A stretch of 64,000 nt of DNA from an uncultured Bradyrhizobium sp. (lineage in GTDB: Bacteria; Pseudomonadota; Alphaproteobacteria; Rhizobiales; Xanthobacteraceae). Below, in pieces: positions 18,909-28,212 of the stretch (position 1 is the stretch's first letter; each line of letters opens with the position of its first letter). The DNA is taken from positions 40,516 to 104,515 of the forward strand of contig NZ_CAKZJO010000103.1 in the NCBI RefSeq assembly GCF_936943645.1. The letters run 5' to 3'. The position numbers and the translations under genes are program-made. The notes beneath the pieces were generated by a model, which made no database searches, was not told the origin of the DNA, and saw nothing but the letters and a program-made list of their open reading frames with translations.

Positions 18909-18917
18909 GGCCGCCCC

Positions 18918-19193
18918 ATGGCCATCCAGATCTCGACCGCGATTGCGATCTACTTCGTCATCTGGTGGATCGCGCTGTTCCTGACGCTGCCGTTCGGCGT
19001 GCGCAGCCAGCACGAGGACGGCGTCGGTGCGCCCGGCACCGACCCCGGTGCACCGATCCTGACCCGGATGGGCCGCAAGCTGATCTGGACCACCATCATC
19101 TCGGCGATCATCTACGGCGCGGGGCTTGCCGCCTATCACGCCGGCTATCTCTCGATCGAGCGCCTGTCGAAATTGATGGGCATGCCGTTTTAG
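18918..19193 (+). CDS. DUF1467 family small membrane protein
   Basis: A 91-residue protein with two hydrophobic helices (about residues 5-27 and 57-77) flanking a polar loop that contains LPFGVRSQHEDG, the hallmark of DUF1467. The family has no assigned function and is commonly found next to mce in Rhizobiales, as here. It probably sits in the inner membrane and is co-transcribed with mce. Confidence 0.88.
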   Translation: MAIQISTAIAIYFVIWWIALFLTLPFGVRSQHEDGVGAPGTDPGAPILTRMGRKLIWTTIISAIIYGAGLAAYHAGYLSIERLSKLMGMPF

Positions 19194-19222
19194 ACTTTTT
19201 TGATGCTGCTTTGGGGGGACGA

Positions 19223-19570
19223 ATGACTTTTCAGAGGATCGTCATCGCGCTTCTGGTGCTGATCGCCGCAGGCCTCGGCGCCGTCGGTTACGTCGAGTGG
19301 AAGATGGCGGCGCAGGTGCGAACGCTGAAGGCGTTCGTCGAGGGCTACGTCTTCAACGAGGCCGTGATGGCCTGCGAGCAGGCCAAGAGCTCGACGCCGT
19401 TCAAATGGAACGGCGGCAAGAGCACCTCAGTGATCGGCCTGAACTCGGTCAAGCTGGACAAATACAACGTCAGCGCCAGCTACACGCTGGTGGCGGACCT
19501 CGTTTATTGTGATTACGATCCGATCAAAAGAAAGGCCGAGATCGGCTCGAGCTTCCTGGAGCGGGAGTAA
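19223..19570 (+). CDS. Hypothetical membrane-anchored protein
   Basis: A 115-residue protein with one N-terminal hydrophobic helix (about residues 6-24) and a roughly 90-residue soluble part that should face the periplasm. The soluble part contains two cysteines (MACEQ and VYCDYDP) that could form a disulfide. GGGGGGAC precedes the ATG at 19223. I do not recognise a family. It lies 29 bases after the DUF1467 gene on the same strand and may share its transcript. Confidence 0.7.
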   Translation: MTFQRIVIALLVLIAAGLGAVGYVEWKMAAQVRTLKAFVEGYVFNEAVMACEQAKSSTPFKWNGGKSTSVIGLNSVKLDKYNVSASYTLVADLVYCDYDPIKRKAEIGSSFLERE

Positions 19571-19605
19571 CGATCCGGCCATGCCAAGCATGGGATGGGA
19601 TCGTC

Positions 19606-20892
19606 ATGGCGCAGGGGCAGGGAGACTACCGGATTCTGCATGAGGCTGATTTGCGGGATCATCTCGCAGGCCTGTCGGATATCGCGGCGCGCCTTGGCGG
19701 CGATCCCGCATCCTGGGAGATCACCGAGGTCGGCGACGGCAATCTCAACCTCGTCTTCATCGTCAAGGGCACGAGCGGCGGCGTCGCCGTGAAGCAGGCG
19801 CTGCCTTATGTCCGCCTCGTCGGCGAGAGCTGGCCGCTGCCGCTGTCGCGGGCCCATTACGAATATCTCGCGCTGTCCCGCCAGGCCGAGCTCGCACCTG
19901 GGCTGGTACCGGCACTGCTGCATCACAACGAGACACTGGCGCTGACGGTGATGGAGCTGCTCGAGCCCCACATCATCATGCGCAAGGGGCTGGTTGCGGG
20001 AACGCGCTATCCGCGCTTCGTGGACGACATCACCACCTTCATGGCGCGCACCCTGTTCTTCACCTCCGACCTTGCGCTGTCCGCGGCCGAGAAGAAGCAG
20101 GGCTTGGCGGCTTTCGCCGGCAACCACGCGCTCTGCAAGATCACCGAGGATCTGATCTTCACCGATCCCTACCGCATCGCCGAGCAGAACCGCTGGACCG
20201 CACCCTGGCTCGATGGGCTGGCAGCAAACCTGCGCGACGACATGGAGCTGCACGTCGCGATCTCCCGGCTGAAGCTGAAGTTCATGGCAAGTCCCGAGGC
20301 GCTGCTGCATGGCGACCTCCACACCGGATCGATCATGGTCACCGATAGCCAGACACGGGTGATCGATCCCGAATTCGCGTTCTATGGCCCGATGGGGTTC
20401 GACGTCGGCGCCGTGCTCGCCAACCTCCTGATGGCTTATTTCGCCTCCGCCGGCCACGAGCGCGCGCCGGGTGAGCGGGCCGCATTCGAGGCCTGGGTGC
20501 TGGAGACGGTCGAACAGGTCTGGAACGGGTTCGCCGGGAAATTCCTCGAACTCTGGCGCGCAGGGGGCACCGGCGATGCCTATCCGGTCTCGCTCTTCGC
20601 CGGCCAGCAGGGCGCCGCGCGTCTGGAGGCGGAGCGGCAGACCTACATGCAGCGCCTGTTCACTGAGGCCGTCGGTTTCGCCGCCGCAAAGACCATCCGC
20701 CGCATCTTCGGTCTTGCCCATAACATCGACTTCGAGCTGATCGACGATGCGAAGACCCGCGCCATCAGCGAGGCGCGCGCGGTGCGGCTGGCGCGGGCGA
20801 TGATGGTGGAAACGAGGACGTTTCGGACCATCGGCGATGTCACGGGTGCTGCGCGGAAGCTCCGGGACTGGATGCCGGAATTGTCGGGCTGA
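19606..20892 (+). CDS. mtnK: S-methyl-5-thioribose kinase
   Basis: This kinase phosphorylates 5-methylthioribose, made when methylthioadenosine is hydrolysed, in the methionine salvage pathway. The 428-residue product has the family's N-terminal EVGDGNLNLVFIV loop, the lysine-bearing VAVKQALPYVR, the catalytic loop LLHGDLHTGSIM and the metal site VIDPEFAFYGPMGFD. mtnK usually lies beside mtnA, but no mtnA or other salvage gene is visible in this window. Confidence 0.93.
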   Translation: MAQGQGDYRILHEADLRDHLAGLSDIAARLGGDPASWEITEVGDGNLNLVFIVKGTSGGVAVKQALPYVRLVGESWPLPLSRAHYEYLALSRQAELAPGLVPALLHHNETLALTVMELLEPHIIMRKGLVAGTRYPRFVDDITTFMARTLFFTSDLALSAAEKKQGLAAFAGNHALCKITEDLIFTDPYRIAEQNRWTAPWLDGLAANLRDDMELHVAISRLKLKFMASPEALLHGDLHTGSIMVTDSQTRVIDPEFAFYGPMGFDVGAVLANLLMAYFASAGHERAPGERAAFEAWVLETVEQVWNGFAGKFLELWRAGGTGDAYPVSLFAGQQGAARLEAERQTYMQRLFTEAVGFAAAKTIRRIFGLAHNIDFELIDDAKTRAISEARAVRLARAMMVETRTFRTIGDVTGAARKLRDWMPELSG

Positions 20893-20921
20893 AGGTGTAG
20901 CGCAAGACGGCTCCGCGCACT

Positions 20922-21046
20922 CCGTCATTGCGAGGAGCCCTTGCGACGAAGCAATCCAGACTGCCGACGCGGGGACACTCTGGATTGCTTCGCGGAGCCT
21001 GTTATCGGGCCGCGCTTCGCGCGGACCCGGTGGCTCGCAATGACGG
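20922..21046. repeat. Palindromic intergenic repeat (CGTCATTGCGAG type)
   Basis: The element is bounded by CCGTCATTGCGAG and its complement CTCGCAATGACGG, with inner arms GAAGCAATCCAGA and TCTGGATTGCTTC. It fills most of the gap between the convergent mtnK gene and the minus-strand gene at 21067. Elements of this sequence type are widespread in Bradyrhizobium and Rhodopseudomonas intergenic DNA (from memory). It could fold into a long hairpin in both transcripts. Confidence 0.85.
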
Positions 21047-21066
21047 GGAGGGATTGTCGCGGAACG

Positions 21067-21951
21067 CTAATACATCCGCACCGGCAGCGGAGCACCCTCG
21101 GGGCCGACCAGCAGACCCCAGGTCTCGTTGGCCGCAACCTCGAACTCGCGCTTCTGGGCTGCGCTTCCCCTGAGCTTGAGGGTGACCTTGTACTTGCCCG
21201 GCGGCAGCTCAATCTTCTGACGATCAGGCAACTCGTCCGCGGCGTCGTCGAAATCGATCAGTCCTTCTCCGGCGCGAGCCGTCAGGTGGATGGTTCGCTC
21301 GTTGACGGTGATGTCGGCCGCTTCATCTGTCTTGTTGCCGAGCAACAACCTCGCTTGTCCCGGTGCAGGCTGGATGCGGGCGGTGGCGGCCAATGGCTTG
21401 CGCAGCGACAGGTCGGCGATCGTCATGTTGCCCTGGCGGACGAGCCGGAGCAGCGCCGGCCCGTCTGACGTCGTGTAGGCGACAGCGGCCCTGCCGGGCT
21501 CGACGACCGCACCGTCGGTTTCGGTCCATCCGCGCTTGTCGAGTGCAGCGCGATAGAAGTCGAGCACGGCCTCGAGACCAAGCGGCGTCTCGACGTGAAC
21601 CGACCTGACGAAGGGGGAATTCTTCGCGGTCATCAGGCCCCAGAGGTCAACGAGCGGCAGGCCCATGTCGTCGGACATCTTGGTTTCGAATGTCCGGCTC
21701 GCGGCTTGTGCCAGAAGCCCGATCGTGTCGCAGAGCAGGCGCTCGCCCAGATAATCCGGAACGCAACGGCCCCTGACGGCCCACCATGTATCGTCGACAA
21801 ACCCGTTTGACCGCTTGGTGTGGGACCAATTGATCTGGATGCTCTTCGTCAGGCCGTCGCGGGCGGGGTCCGGCGTGACGGGGATCGCCATCGCCGCCGT
21901 TGCGGCAACCAGACTTCCGGCCAGCAGGATACCTAGCGTTCGGCGGGCCAT
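21067..21951 (-). CDS. Exported protein of unknown function
   Basis: A 294-residue protein with an N-terminal signal peptide (MARRTLGILLAGSLVAATAA). The mature part has no motif I recognise. Its middle (DFYRAALDKRGWTETDG) resembles domains that compare short modelled peptides or lipoproteins, and the last 90 residues look beta-rich (KIELPPGKYKVTLKLRG). It is probably periplasmic. It stands alone on the minus strand, facing mtnK and divergent from the peptide importer. Confidence 0.75.
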   Translation of the reverse strand: MARRTLGILLAGSLVAATAAMAIPVTPDPARDGLTKSIQINWSHTKRSNGFVDDTWWAVRGRCVPDYLGERLLCDTIGLLAQAASRTFETKMSDDMGLPLVDLWGLMTAKNSPFVRSVHVETPLGLEAVLDFYRAALDKRGWTETDGAVVEPGRAAVAYTTSDGPALLRLVRQGNMTIADLSLRKPLAATARIQPAPGQARLLLGNKTDEAADITVNERTIHLTARAGEGLIDFDDAADELPDRQKIELPPGKYKVTLKLRGSAAQKREFEVAANETWGLLVGPEGAPLPVRMY

Positions 21952-22234
21952 TCTTTGCGCGATCCTCTTTTTTCGCGATCCCTGGGGTTCGGATAACGAT
22001 CCTGAGCTTGGTCGCGTTGGTCACGAAAAATGTTCACTGTCCCTGGGCTGTCCGATGACGCACCGCGTCAATCCCGCTTGCAGCGAAGGGCGCATGCAAC
22101 CCGCCTCCCGAGATCGTCGTCGCAGCGCTGCCATCGGAACTGACATTGGTCTCCATCAAAAACGAAGCTTGCGTTCGACGGGTGACGAATGATCAAATCC
22201 CTGATCGGCATGCACCTGCGTTGTTGGGGGACAC

Positions 22235-23824
22235 ATGATGTTCAGGATGATTGCGATCGTCGCGGGGGTAGGGCTGGCGCTCGCCGGATCGGCGGAGGCC
22301 CAGACGCCGCGCAAGGGCGGAACCATCCGCATGACCGCGCCCTATGGTTCGAGCTTCACGAGCCTCGACATTCACACCACGCAGCGCGCCCAGGATGAGA
22401 TCTATGCCAAGGCCCTGCATCGCTCGCTCTACATCTGGAATTCGGCGGAAGGAAAGCCGGTTCTGGAGCTCGCCAAGGAGGATGTGGTCTCGGGCGGGGG
22501 CCTGGTTCACACCTTCAAGCTGCGCGATGACGCCTATTTCCACAACGGCCGCAAGATGACCGCCGACGACGTCATCTGGTCCTACAACCGCATCATGGAC
22601 GGCACCAAGGCCTTTCCCGGGGCGCGCTTTGTCCGCGTCATCGAGGGCGCGGCCGCGGTCGAGAAGGGCCAGGCCAAGGAAATCTCCGGCCTGAAGAAGA
22701 TCGACGATTTCACCATCGAGATGAAGCTGACCGAGAAGGTCGATCCGGGCTTCTACTTCTTCACCGCGCTGACCTCGATCTATCCGGCCGACGAAGGCGC
22801 CAAGGACAGCTTCATCCAGCATCCGATCGGCCTCGGGCCGTTCAAGTTCGTCGAGCACGTGCCGGGATCGCGCATCGTGCTGGAGCGATGGGACCGGTTC
22901 TACAAGCCCGGCAAGCCTTATGCCGACAAGATCGTCGTGTCGATCATGGGCGAGGCCGCGGCGCGCGACGTCGCCTTCCGCAACAAGGAGATCGACACCT
23001 CGGTGCTGGGGCCCGCCCAATACGTCGCCTATCAGTCCGACGCCGCGCTCAAGGGCACCATCGTCGAGGTCGCCGAGGTCTTCACGCGCTACATGGGCAT
23101 GAATCCCTCGTTCAAGCCGTTCGCCGACAAGCGCGTGAGGCAGGCGATCAACTATGCGATCGACACCGATCTGATCATCAACAAGCTGGTCAAGGGCAAG
23201 GCCTACCGCGCCACCAGCTGGCTGCCGCTGACTTCGCCCGCCTACGACAAGGCGATGAAACCTTATCCCTACGATCCCGCCAAGGCCAAGCAGCTGCTTG
23301 CCGAGGCCGGCTATCCCTCCGGTTTCGAGTTCGAATGGACCACCAGCCAGAATGAAAGCTGGGGTCTGCCGATCGTCTCGGCGGTGATCCCGATGCTGGA
23401 CAAGGTCGGCATCAAGGCCAAGGTCAAGCAGGTCGAGACGGCGGTGCTGGCGGAGGTGGTGCGCAGCGGCGACTATCAGGCCTTCATCTATTCGCAGGCC
23501 AGCGGCCCGGATCCGCTGGCCGCCCTCAAATGCTTCCACTCGGCGACGCCGCAGCCGGCCTGCAATTACATGACCTACAAGAATGCCGATTTCGACAAGA
23601 TCGTCGATGCGGCAGGGCAGGCCGACGATCCCGCCAAGCGCATCGAATTGCTGCAAAAGGCCAATGCGCTGCTCTACGAGGAGGCACCGGTCTGGTTCTT
23701 CAACTACAACAAGGCGGTCATGGCGGTGCAGCCGTGGCTCAAGGGCGTTCAGCTCAATGCCACGGAGCTGACCCACCAGAATGTCGAAGACCTCTGGGTC
23801 GACGAGACCTCTCCGGCGAAGTGA
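22235..23824 (+). CDS. Dipeptide/oligopeptide ABC transporter substrate-binding protein
   Basis: This is a periplasmic solute receptor of the SBP_bac_5 family that feeds the membrane proteins encoded downstream. The 529-residue product starts with a signal peptide ending near GSAEAQ. It continues with RKGGTIRMTAPYGSSFTSLD, the conserved TADDVIWSYNRI segment and VRQAINYAIDTDLIINKLVK. Two consecutive ATGs (22235 and 22238) follow a TTGGGGG site. Peptides, opines or nickel complexes are all possible substrates, and sequence alone does not decide. Confidence 0.9.
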   Translation: MMFRMIAIVAGVGLALAGSAEAQTPRKGGTIRMTAPYGSSFTSLDIHTTQRAQDEIYAKALHRSLYIWNSAEGKPVLELAKEDVVSGGGLVHTFKLRDDAYFHNGRKMTADDVIWSYNRIMDGTKAFPGARFVRVIEGAAAVEKGQAKEISGLKKIDDFTIEMKLTEKVDPGFYFFTALTSIYPADEGAKDSFIQHPIGLGPFKFVEHVPGSRIVLERWDRFYKPGKPYADKIVVSIMGEAAARDVAFRNKEIDTSVLGPAQYVAYQSDAALKGTIVEVAEVFTRYMGMNPSFKPFADKRVRQAINYAIDTDLIINKLVKGKAYRATSWLPLTSPAYDKAMKPYPYDPAKAKQLLAEAGYPSGFEFEWTTSQNESWGLPIVSAVIPMLDKVGIKAKVKQVETAVLAEVVRSGDYQAFIYSQASGPDPLAALKCFHSATPQPACNYMTYKNADFDKIVDAAGQADDPAKRIELLQKANALLYEEAPVWFFNYNKAVMAVQPWLKGVQLNATELTHQNVEDLWVDETSPAK

Positions 23825-23841
23825 CAGACGCTCTCGCGCTT

Positions 23842-23866
23842 CCTCCATCGTAGCGAACGATGGAGG
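23842..23866 (+). promoter_or_regulatory. Hairpin overlapping the ribosome site of the first permease gene
   Basis: CCTCCATCG and CGATGGAGG form a perfect 9-base-pair stem with a 7-base loop. The downstream arm includes GGAGG, which merges with the purine-rich ribosome site of the permease start at 23884. It lies 18 bases after the binding-protein stop. It could stabilise the upstream mRNA or dampen permease translation, a common way to keep binding protein in excess. Confidence 0.55.
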
Positions 23867-23883
23867 GGGAGAGGAAAGTGCCG

Positions 23884-24807
23884 ATGCTCTCGTTTCTGTT
23901 CCGTCGCCTGCTGCAAACCGTTCCGACCGTGCTCGCGGTCGTGCTGCTGGTCTTCGTGCTGTTCAGCGTCGTTCCCGGCAGCATCGTCTCCTCCATGAGC
24001 GACGACAGCGACCCGCAGGTCGAGGAGCGCATGAAGAAGCAGCTCGGCCTCGACGATCCCGTCTATGTGCGCTTCGGCAAGTACATCGCAAAGCTGTCGA
24101 CCGGTGATCTCGGCACGTCGTTCCGCACGCGCGAGCCCGTGACGACCATGATCGCCAAGCGGGCCTGGCCTACGCTGCAGCTCGTCTTCGCCGCCATGGC
24201 CTTTGCCGTCGTCATCGGCGTGCCGCTCGGCTTCATCGCCGCGCTGAAACCCGGAGGCATCGTCGATACGCTCGCCATGATGGTGGCGGTGTCGGGCCTG
24301 TCCATCGCCAAATTCTGGCTCGGGCTCGTTCTGATGTATCTGTTCGCGTTGAAACTCGGCTGGCTGCCCAGTTTCGGCTATGGCGACGGCGGATTGAAGT
24401 ATCTGCTGTTGCCGGCCGTGACGCTCGGGGTCTCGCCGATGGCGCTGTTCGCCCGAACGACCCGGGCCGCGGTCCTCGAGATCATGACGGCCGATTTCGT
24501 CCGCACCGCTCGGTCCAAGGGCATGAGCGAGACGCGGGTGGTGAAGTGGCATGTCATGCGCAACGCGCTCGTCATCATCCTCACGACCGTGGGCCTGCAA
24601 TTCGGAGCCTTGATGGGGCAGGCGGTCGTGGTCGAGAAGCTGTTCTCCTGGCCGGGCATCGGCTCGCTGCTGGTCGACAGCGTCCTGCAGCGCGACATTC
24701 CGGCCGTCCAGGGCTCCATTCTCGTGGTGGTGCTGGCGTTCCTCGCGATCAATCTCTTGATCGACGTGCTCTACGGCGTGATCGATCCCAGGATCAGATA
24801 CGCATGA
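23884..24807 (+). CDS. Peptide ABC transporter permease (DppB type)
   Basis: This inner-membrane permease has six predicted helices, starting with the typical DppB N-terminus MLSFLFRRLLQTVPTVLAVV. The 307-residue product carries the EAA loop in RTARSKGMSETRVVKWHVMRN, which contacts the ATPases. The ATG at 23884 is chosen over an in-frame ATG at 23860 because GGAGGGGGAGAGG lies just upstream and the family N-terminus begins here. It pairs with the second permease at 25058. Confidence 0.9.
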   Translation: MLSFLFRRLLQTVPTVLAVVLLVFVLFSVVPGSIVSSMSDDSDPQVEERMKKQLGLDDPVYVRFGKYIAKLSTGDLGTSFRTREPVTTMIAKRAWPTLQLVFAAMAFAVVIGVPLGFIAALKPGGIVDTLAMMVAVSGLSIAKFWLGLVLMYLFALKLGWLPSFGYGDGGLKYLLLPAVTLGVSPMALFARTTRAAVLEIMTADFVRTARSKGMSETRVVKWHVMRNALVIILTTVGLQFGALMGQAVVVEKLFSWPGIGSLLVDSVLQRDIPAVQGSILVVVLAFLAINLLIDVLYGVIDPRIRYA

Positions 24808-24861
24808 GCGCGGGCTTGCAGTCGCCTATGAGGCGCGCGTTGTGGCGGCATCGGCACTGCG

Positions 24862-24989
24862 CTCCCTCTCCCGCTTGCGGGGGAGGGCTGGGGTGGGGGT
24901 GTCTCCGCATCGGGGTTCCCTGTGTGGCGCGAGCCCCCTCCCGCCGCGCTCTTCGAGCGCGTCGGCCTCCCCCGCAAGCGGGAGAGGCG
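24862..24989. repeat. Palindromic intergenic repeat inserted between permease genes
   Basis: The arms CCTCTCCCGCTTGCGGGGGAGG (positions 24865-24886) and its near complement at 24967-24987 bound a GC-rich element. It separates two permease genes that are normally adjacent or overlapping. It belongs to the CTCTCCCGCTTGCGGGAGAG class found between many Bradyrhizobium genes (from memory). The frame through it is open but low-complexity, and I do not think it is translated. Confidence 0.85.
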
Positions 24990-25057
24990 AAGCGCGCCCG
25001 CAGCGAGTTTTCGCTGAAGCCACGCACGAATACCCCTGCCGTAATGGTGCACTCGCG

Positions 25058-25875
25058 ATGAAGCTCCGCGCCAATCTCGTCATCGGTGGCTCGCTGTTCG
25101 CGGTGGCAATCCTGGTCGGCGTGCTCGCGCCCTGGCTCGCGCACACCGATCCCGTCATGGATGCCAATCTCATGAACGCGGAGGAGCCGCCGAGCTGGAC
25201 CTGGTGGTTCGGCACGGACGACCAGGGCCGCGACATCTATTCCCGCGTCGTGTACGGCGCGCAGGTCTCGCTGACCGTCGGCATCGTCTCGCAGCTCATC
25301 AACAGCGTGATCGGCGTGGCCCTCGGCCTGAGCGCCGGCCATTTCGGCGGCTGGTGGGATGATGTCGTCAACGCCTTGACCAATCTCATGCTCGCGATCC
25401 CGTCGCTGATCTTTGCGCTGGCGATCATGGCGGTGCTCGGCCCCGGCCTGACCAGCCTGTTGATCGCGCTCGGTCTGACCAACTGGTCCTTCACCTGCCG
25501 GATCGCGCGGGCCTCGGCGCTGTCGCTGCGGAGCCAGGGCTATGTCCAGGCGGCAACCGTGCTCGGCTACGGCGATCTGCGTATCATGATCACGCAGCTG
25601 CTGCCGAACATGCTCGGACCGCTCATCGTCATCGGTACGCTCGGCATGGGCAGCGCGGTGTTGTCGGAGGCCGCCTTGTCGTTCCTCGGCCTCGGCGTCC
25701 GTCCGCCGTTTCCAAGCTGGGGCAGCATGCTCTCGGAAGCCCGCGAGCAGATCACGACGGCACCGTGGCTGTCGGTGTTTCCGGGCCTTGCCATCTTCCT
25801 GACGGTGCTCGGCCTCAATCTGCTGGGCGACGGCCTGCGCGACATCCTCGATCCTCAATCGCGGAGCCGGCGGAC

Positions 25876-25879
<4 letters not shown>
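25058..25879 (+). CDS. Peptide ABC transporter permease (DppC type)
   Basis: The 273-residue inner-membrane permease has about six helices, the DppC-type motif WWFGTDDQGRDIYSRVVYGA, and an EAA loop in SLRSQGYVQAATVLGYGDL. The ATG at 25058 has no clear Shine-Dalgarno sequence. Upstream frame is open through the palindromic repeat, but translation there would be Arg/Ser-rich, so the shorter start is preferred. Its stop overlaps the ATPase start (ATGA). Confidence 0.88.
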
Positions 25880-26848
<969 letters not shown>

Positions 26849-26856
<8 letters not shown>

Positions 26857-27892
26857 GCCGCACGAGATGCCGGATGAGGCAAGGCCGGACGAGGATCTCA
26901 TCCTCAGCGTCAGGGATCTCGCGGTTCATTTTCCGCTTGGCGGCGGTCTGCTGGGGGGCGGCAAGCGGGTGCTGCGGGCCGTCGACGGCGTCGATCTCAG
27001 CTTGAGGCGCGGCGAATGTCTCGGTCTCGTCGGCGAGTCCGGCTCCGGCAAGTCGACGGTCGCCTTGTCGATCCTTGGCCTGCTGGCGCCGACACGCGGT
27101 CGGATCACAGTGGACGGGCAGGTGGTGACGAGCCGCCAATCCGGCGATCGCAAGGCGCTCGCCCGCACCGTGCAGATCGTGTTTCAGGATCCCTATGCCT
27201 CGCTCAACCCGCGCCAGACCGTTCGCCGAACGCTGGAGGATCCGCTGCGCGTGCACGGTGTCACCGCGAAAAGTGAGATCACGGACCGCGTCGCGGTGAT
27301 GCTGAGGCATGTGGGCCTGCGCCCGGAGCAGGCCGACCGCTATCCGCACGAATTCTCCGGCGGCCAGCGCCAGCGCATCGGCATCGCCCGGGCACTGATC
27401 CTCAATCCCAAGATCGTCATCTGCGACGAGCCGGTGTCGGCGCTCGACGTCTCGATCCGCGCCCAGATCATCAACCTGCTGCTGGAGCTGAAGGACACGC
27501 TCGGCCTGTCCTACATCATGATCAGCCACGATCTCGGCGTCGTCGAGCACATGAGCGACCGCGTCGCCGTGATGTATCTCGGCCGCATCGTCGAGAACGG
27601 CAACTGGCGCGAGATTTTCGAGCGGCCCGCGCATCCCTATACACGGGCCCTGATTGCCGCCATCCCCGATCCCTTGCACCGCGCCCCGCTTGCGACCACG
27701 GGCGGCGACCTTCCCAACCCGCTCAATCCGCCCAACGGCTGCGCCTTCAGCCCGCGCTGCCGTTACGCGGAAGCGGTGTGCCGTCGCGAACCGGGCCCGG
27801 TGCTGGAGACGCGGCCGGACGGGCATGCGGTGCGGTGCTGGCGGAGCGAGGAGATCGATGCGGCGAACCTCGCTATTTCTCCGTCACCCTGA
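26849..27892 (+). CDS. Peptide ABC transporter ATP-binding protein (DppF type)
   Basis: This second ATPase pairs with the preceding one. The 347-residue product has Walker A GESGSGKS, QIVFQDPYASLNPRQ, signature FSGGQRQRIGIA, Walker B IVICDEPVSALD, and the C-terminal CAFSPRCRYAEAVC extension. Its start overlaps the previous gene by 8 bases. The last codons and the stop lie inside a palindromic repeat, so the extreme C-terminus (about the final two residues) was set by that element. Confidence 0.92.
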
Positions 27893-28013
27893 GGTGGCCG
27901 CTCCTTCAGCGGCCCTCGAAGGGCGACGGCCCGACTGTCAGCTCGGCCATGCATCCTTCGAGGCTCCGCATGCGATGCGTTCGCATCGCATGCTTCGCGC
28001 CTCAGGATGACGG
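27881..28013. repeat. Palindromic repeat overlapping the end of the peptide ATPase gene
   Basis: The ends CCGTCACCCTGAGG and CCTCAGGATGACGG are near complements, with inner CCTCGAAGG and CCTTCGAGG arms. A GCATGCGATG / CATCGCATGC hairpin (27968-27993) is nested inside. The stop codon TGA of the upstream gene is part of the left end. Elements of this type are common intergenic repeats in Bradyrhizobium (from memory). It may act as a transcript end for the importer operon. Confidence 0.85.
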
Positions 28014-28212
28014 ATCATTGTTCAACGATCTTGGGAAGAGCTGCCGGGACACGCCGATCGCCACAATGCCATCCTGCTCCTGTTTTGCCCGACAGTTCAA
28101 ACTTTGCCGCCGGCAGCACTCACGCCATTACGCGTTTGGCAAGGTCCTGAAATTCCTCGCAGTTTCTACTGTGCATGGGGTTGTTTTCGCAAATTTTGCT
28201 TTGGCGGCCGGT
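28014..28212. other. Intergenic gap between two importer operons
   Basis: Together with the repeat before it, this completes a 320-base stretch without a gene between convergent operons. It holds the dispersed 33-base element at 28166-28198. The preceding part (around 28065-28100, CCTGCTCCTGTTTTGCCCGA) looks as though it belongs to a larger copy of the same repeat. I see no open frame of interest. Confidence 0.6.
28166..28198 (-). repeat. Dispersed 33-base repeat, copy 1
   Basis: These 33 bases, containing ATGGGGTTGTTTTCGC, recur exactly but in the opposite orientation at 43659-43691. Both copies lie just beyond the 3' end of genes. Strand is given relative to copy 2. Confidence 0.85.

Noticed and set aside
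16320..19139. A 939-codon minus-strand frame across birA, rnj and mce
   Set aside because: Although long, it is antisense to three well-supported genes, with shadow-type composition (many His, Asp and Arg).
24842..25057. Long N-terminal extension of the DppC-type permease
   Set aside because: The extension translates the palindromic repeat into Arg/Ser-rich sequence, and the family N-terminus begins at 25058.
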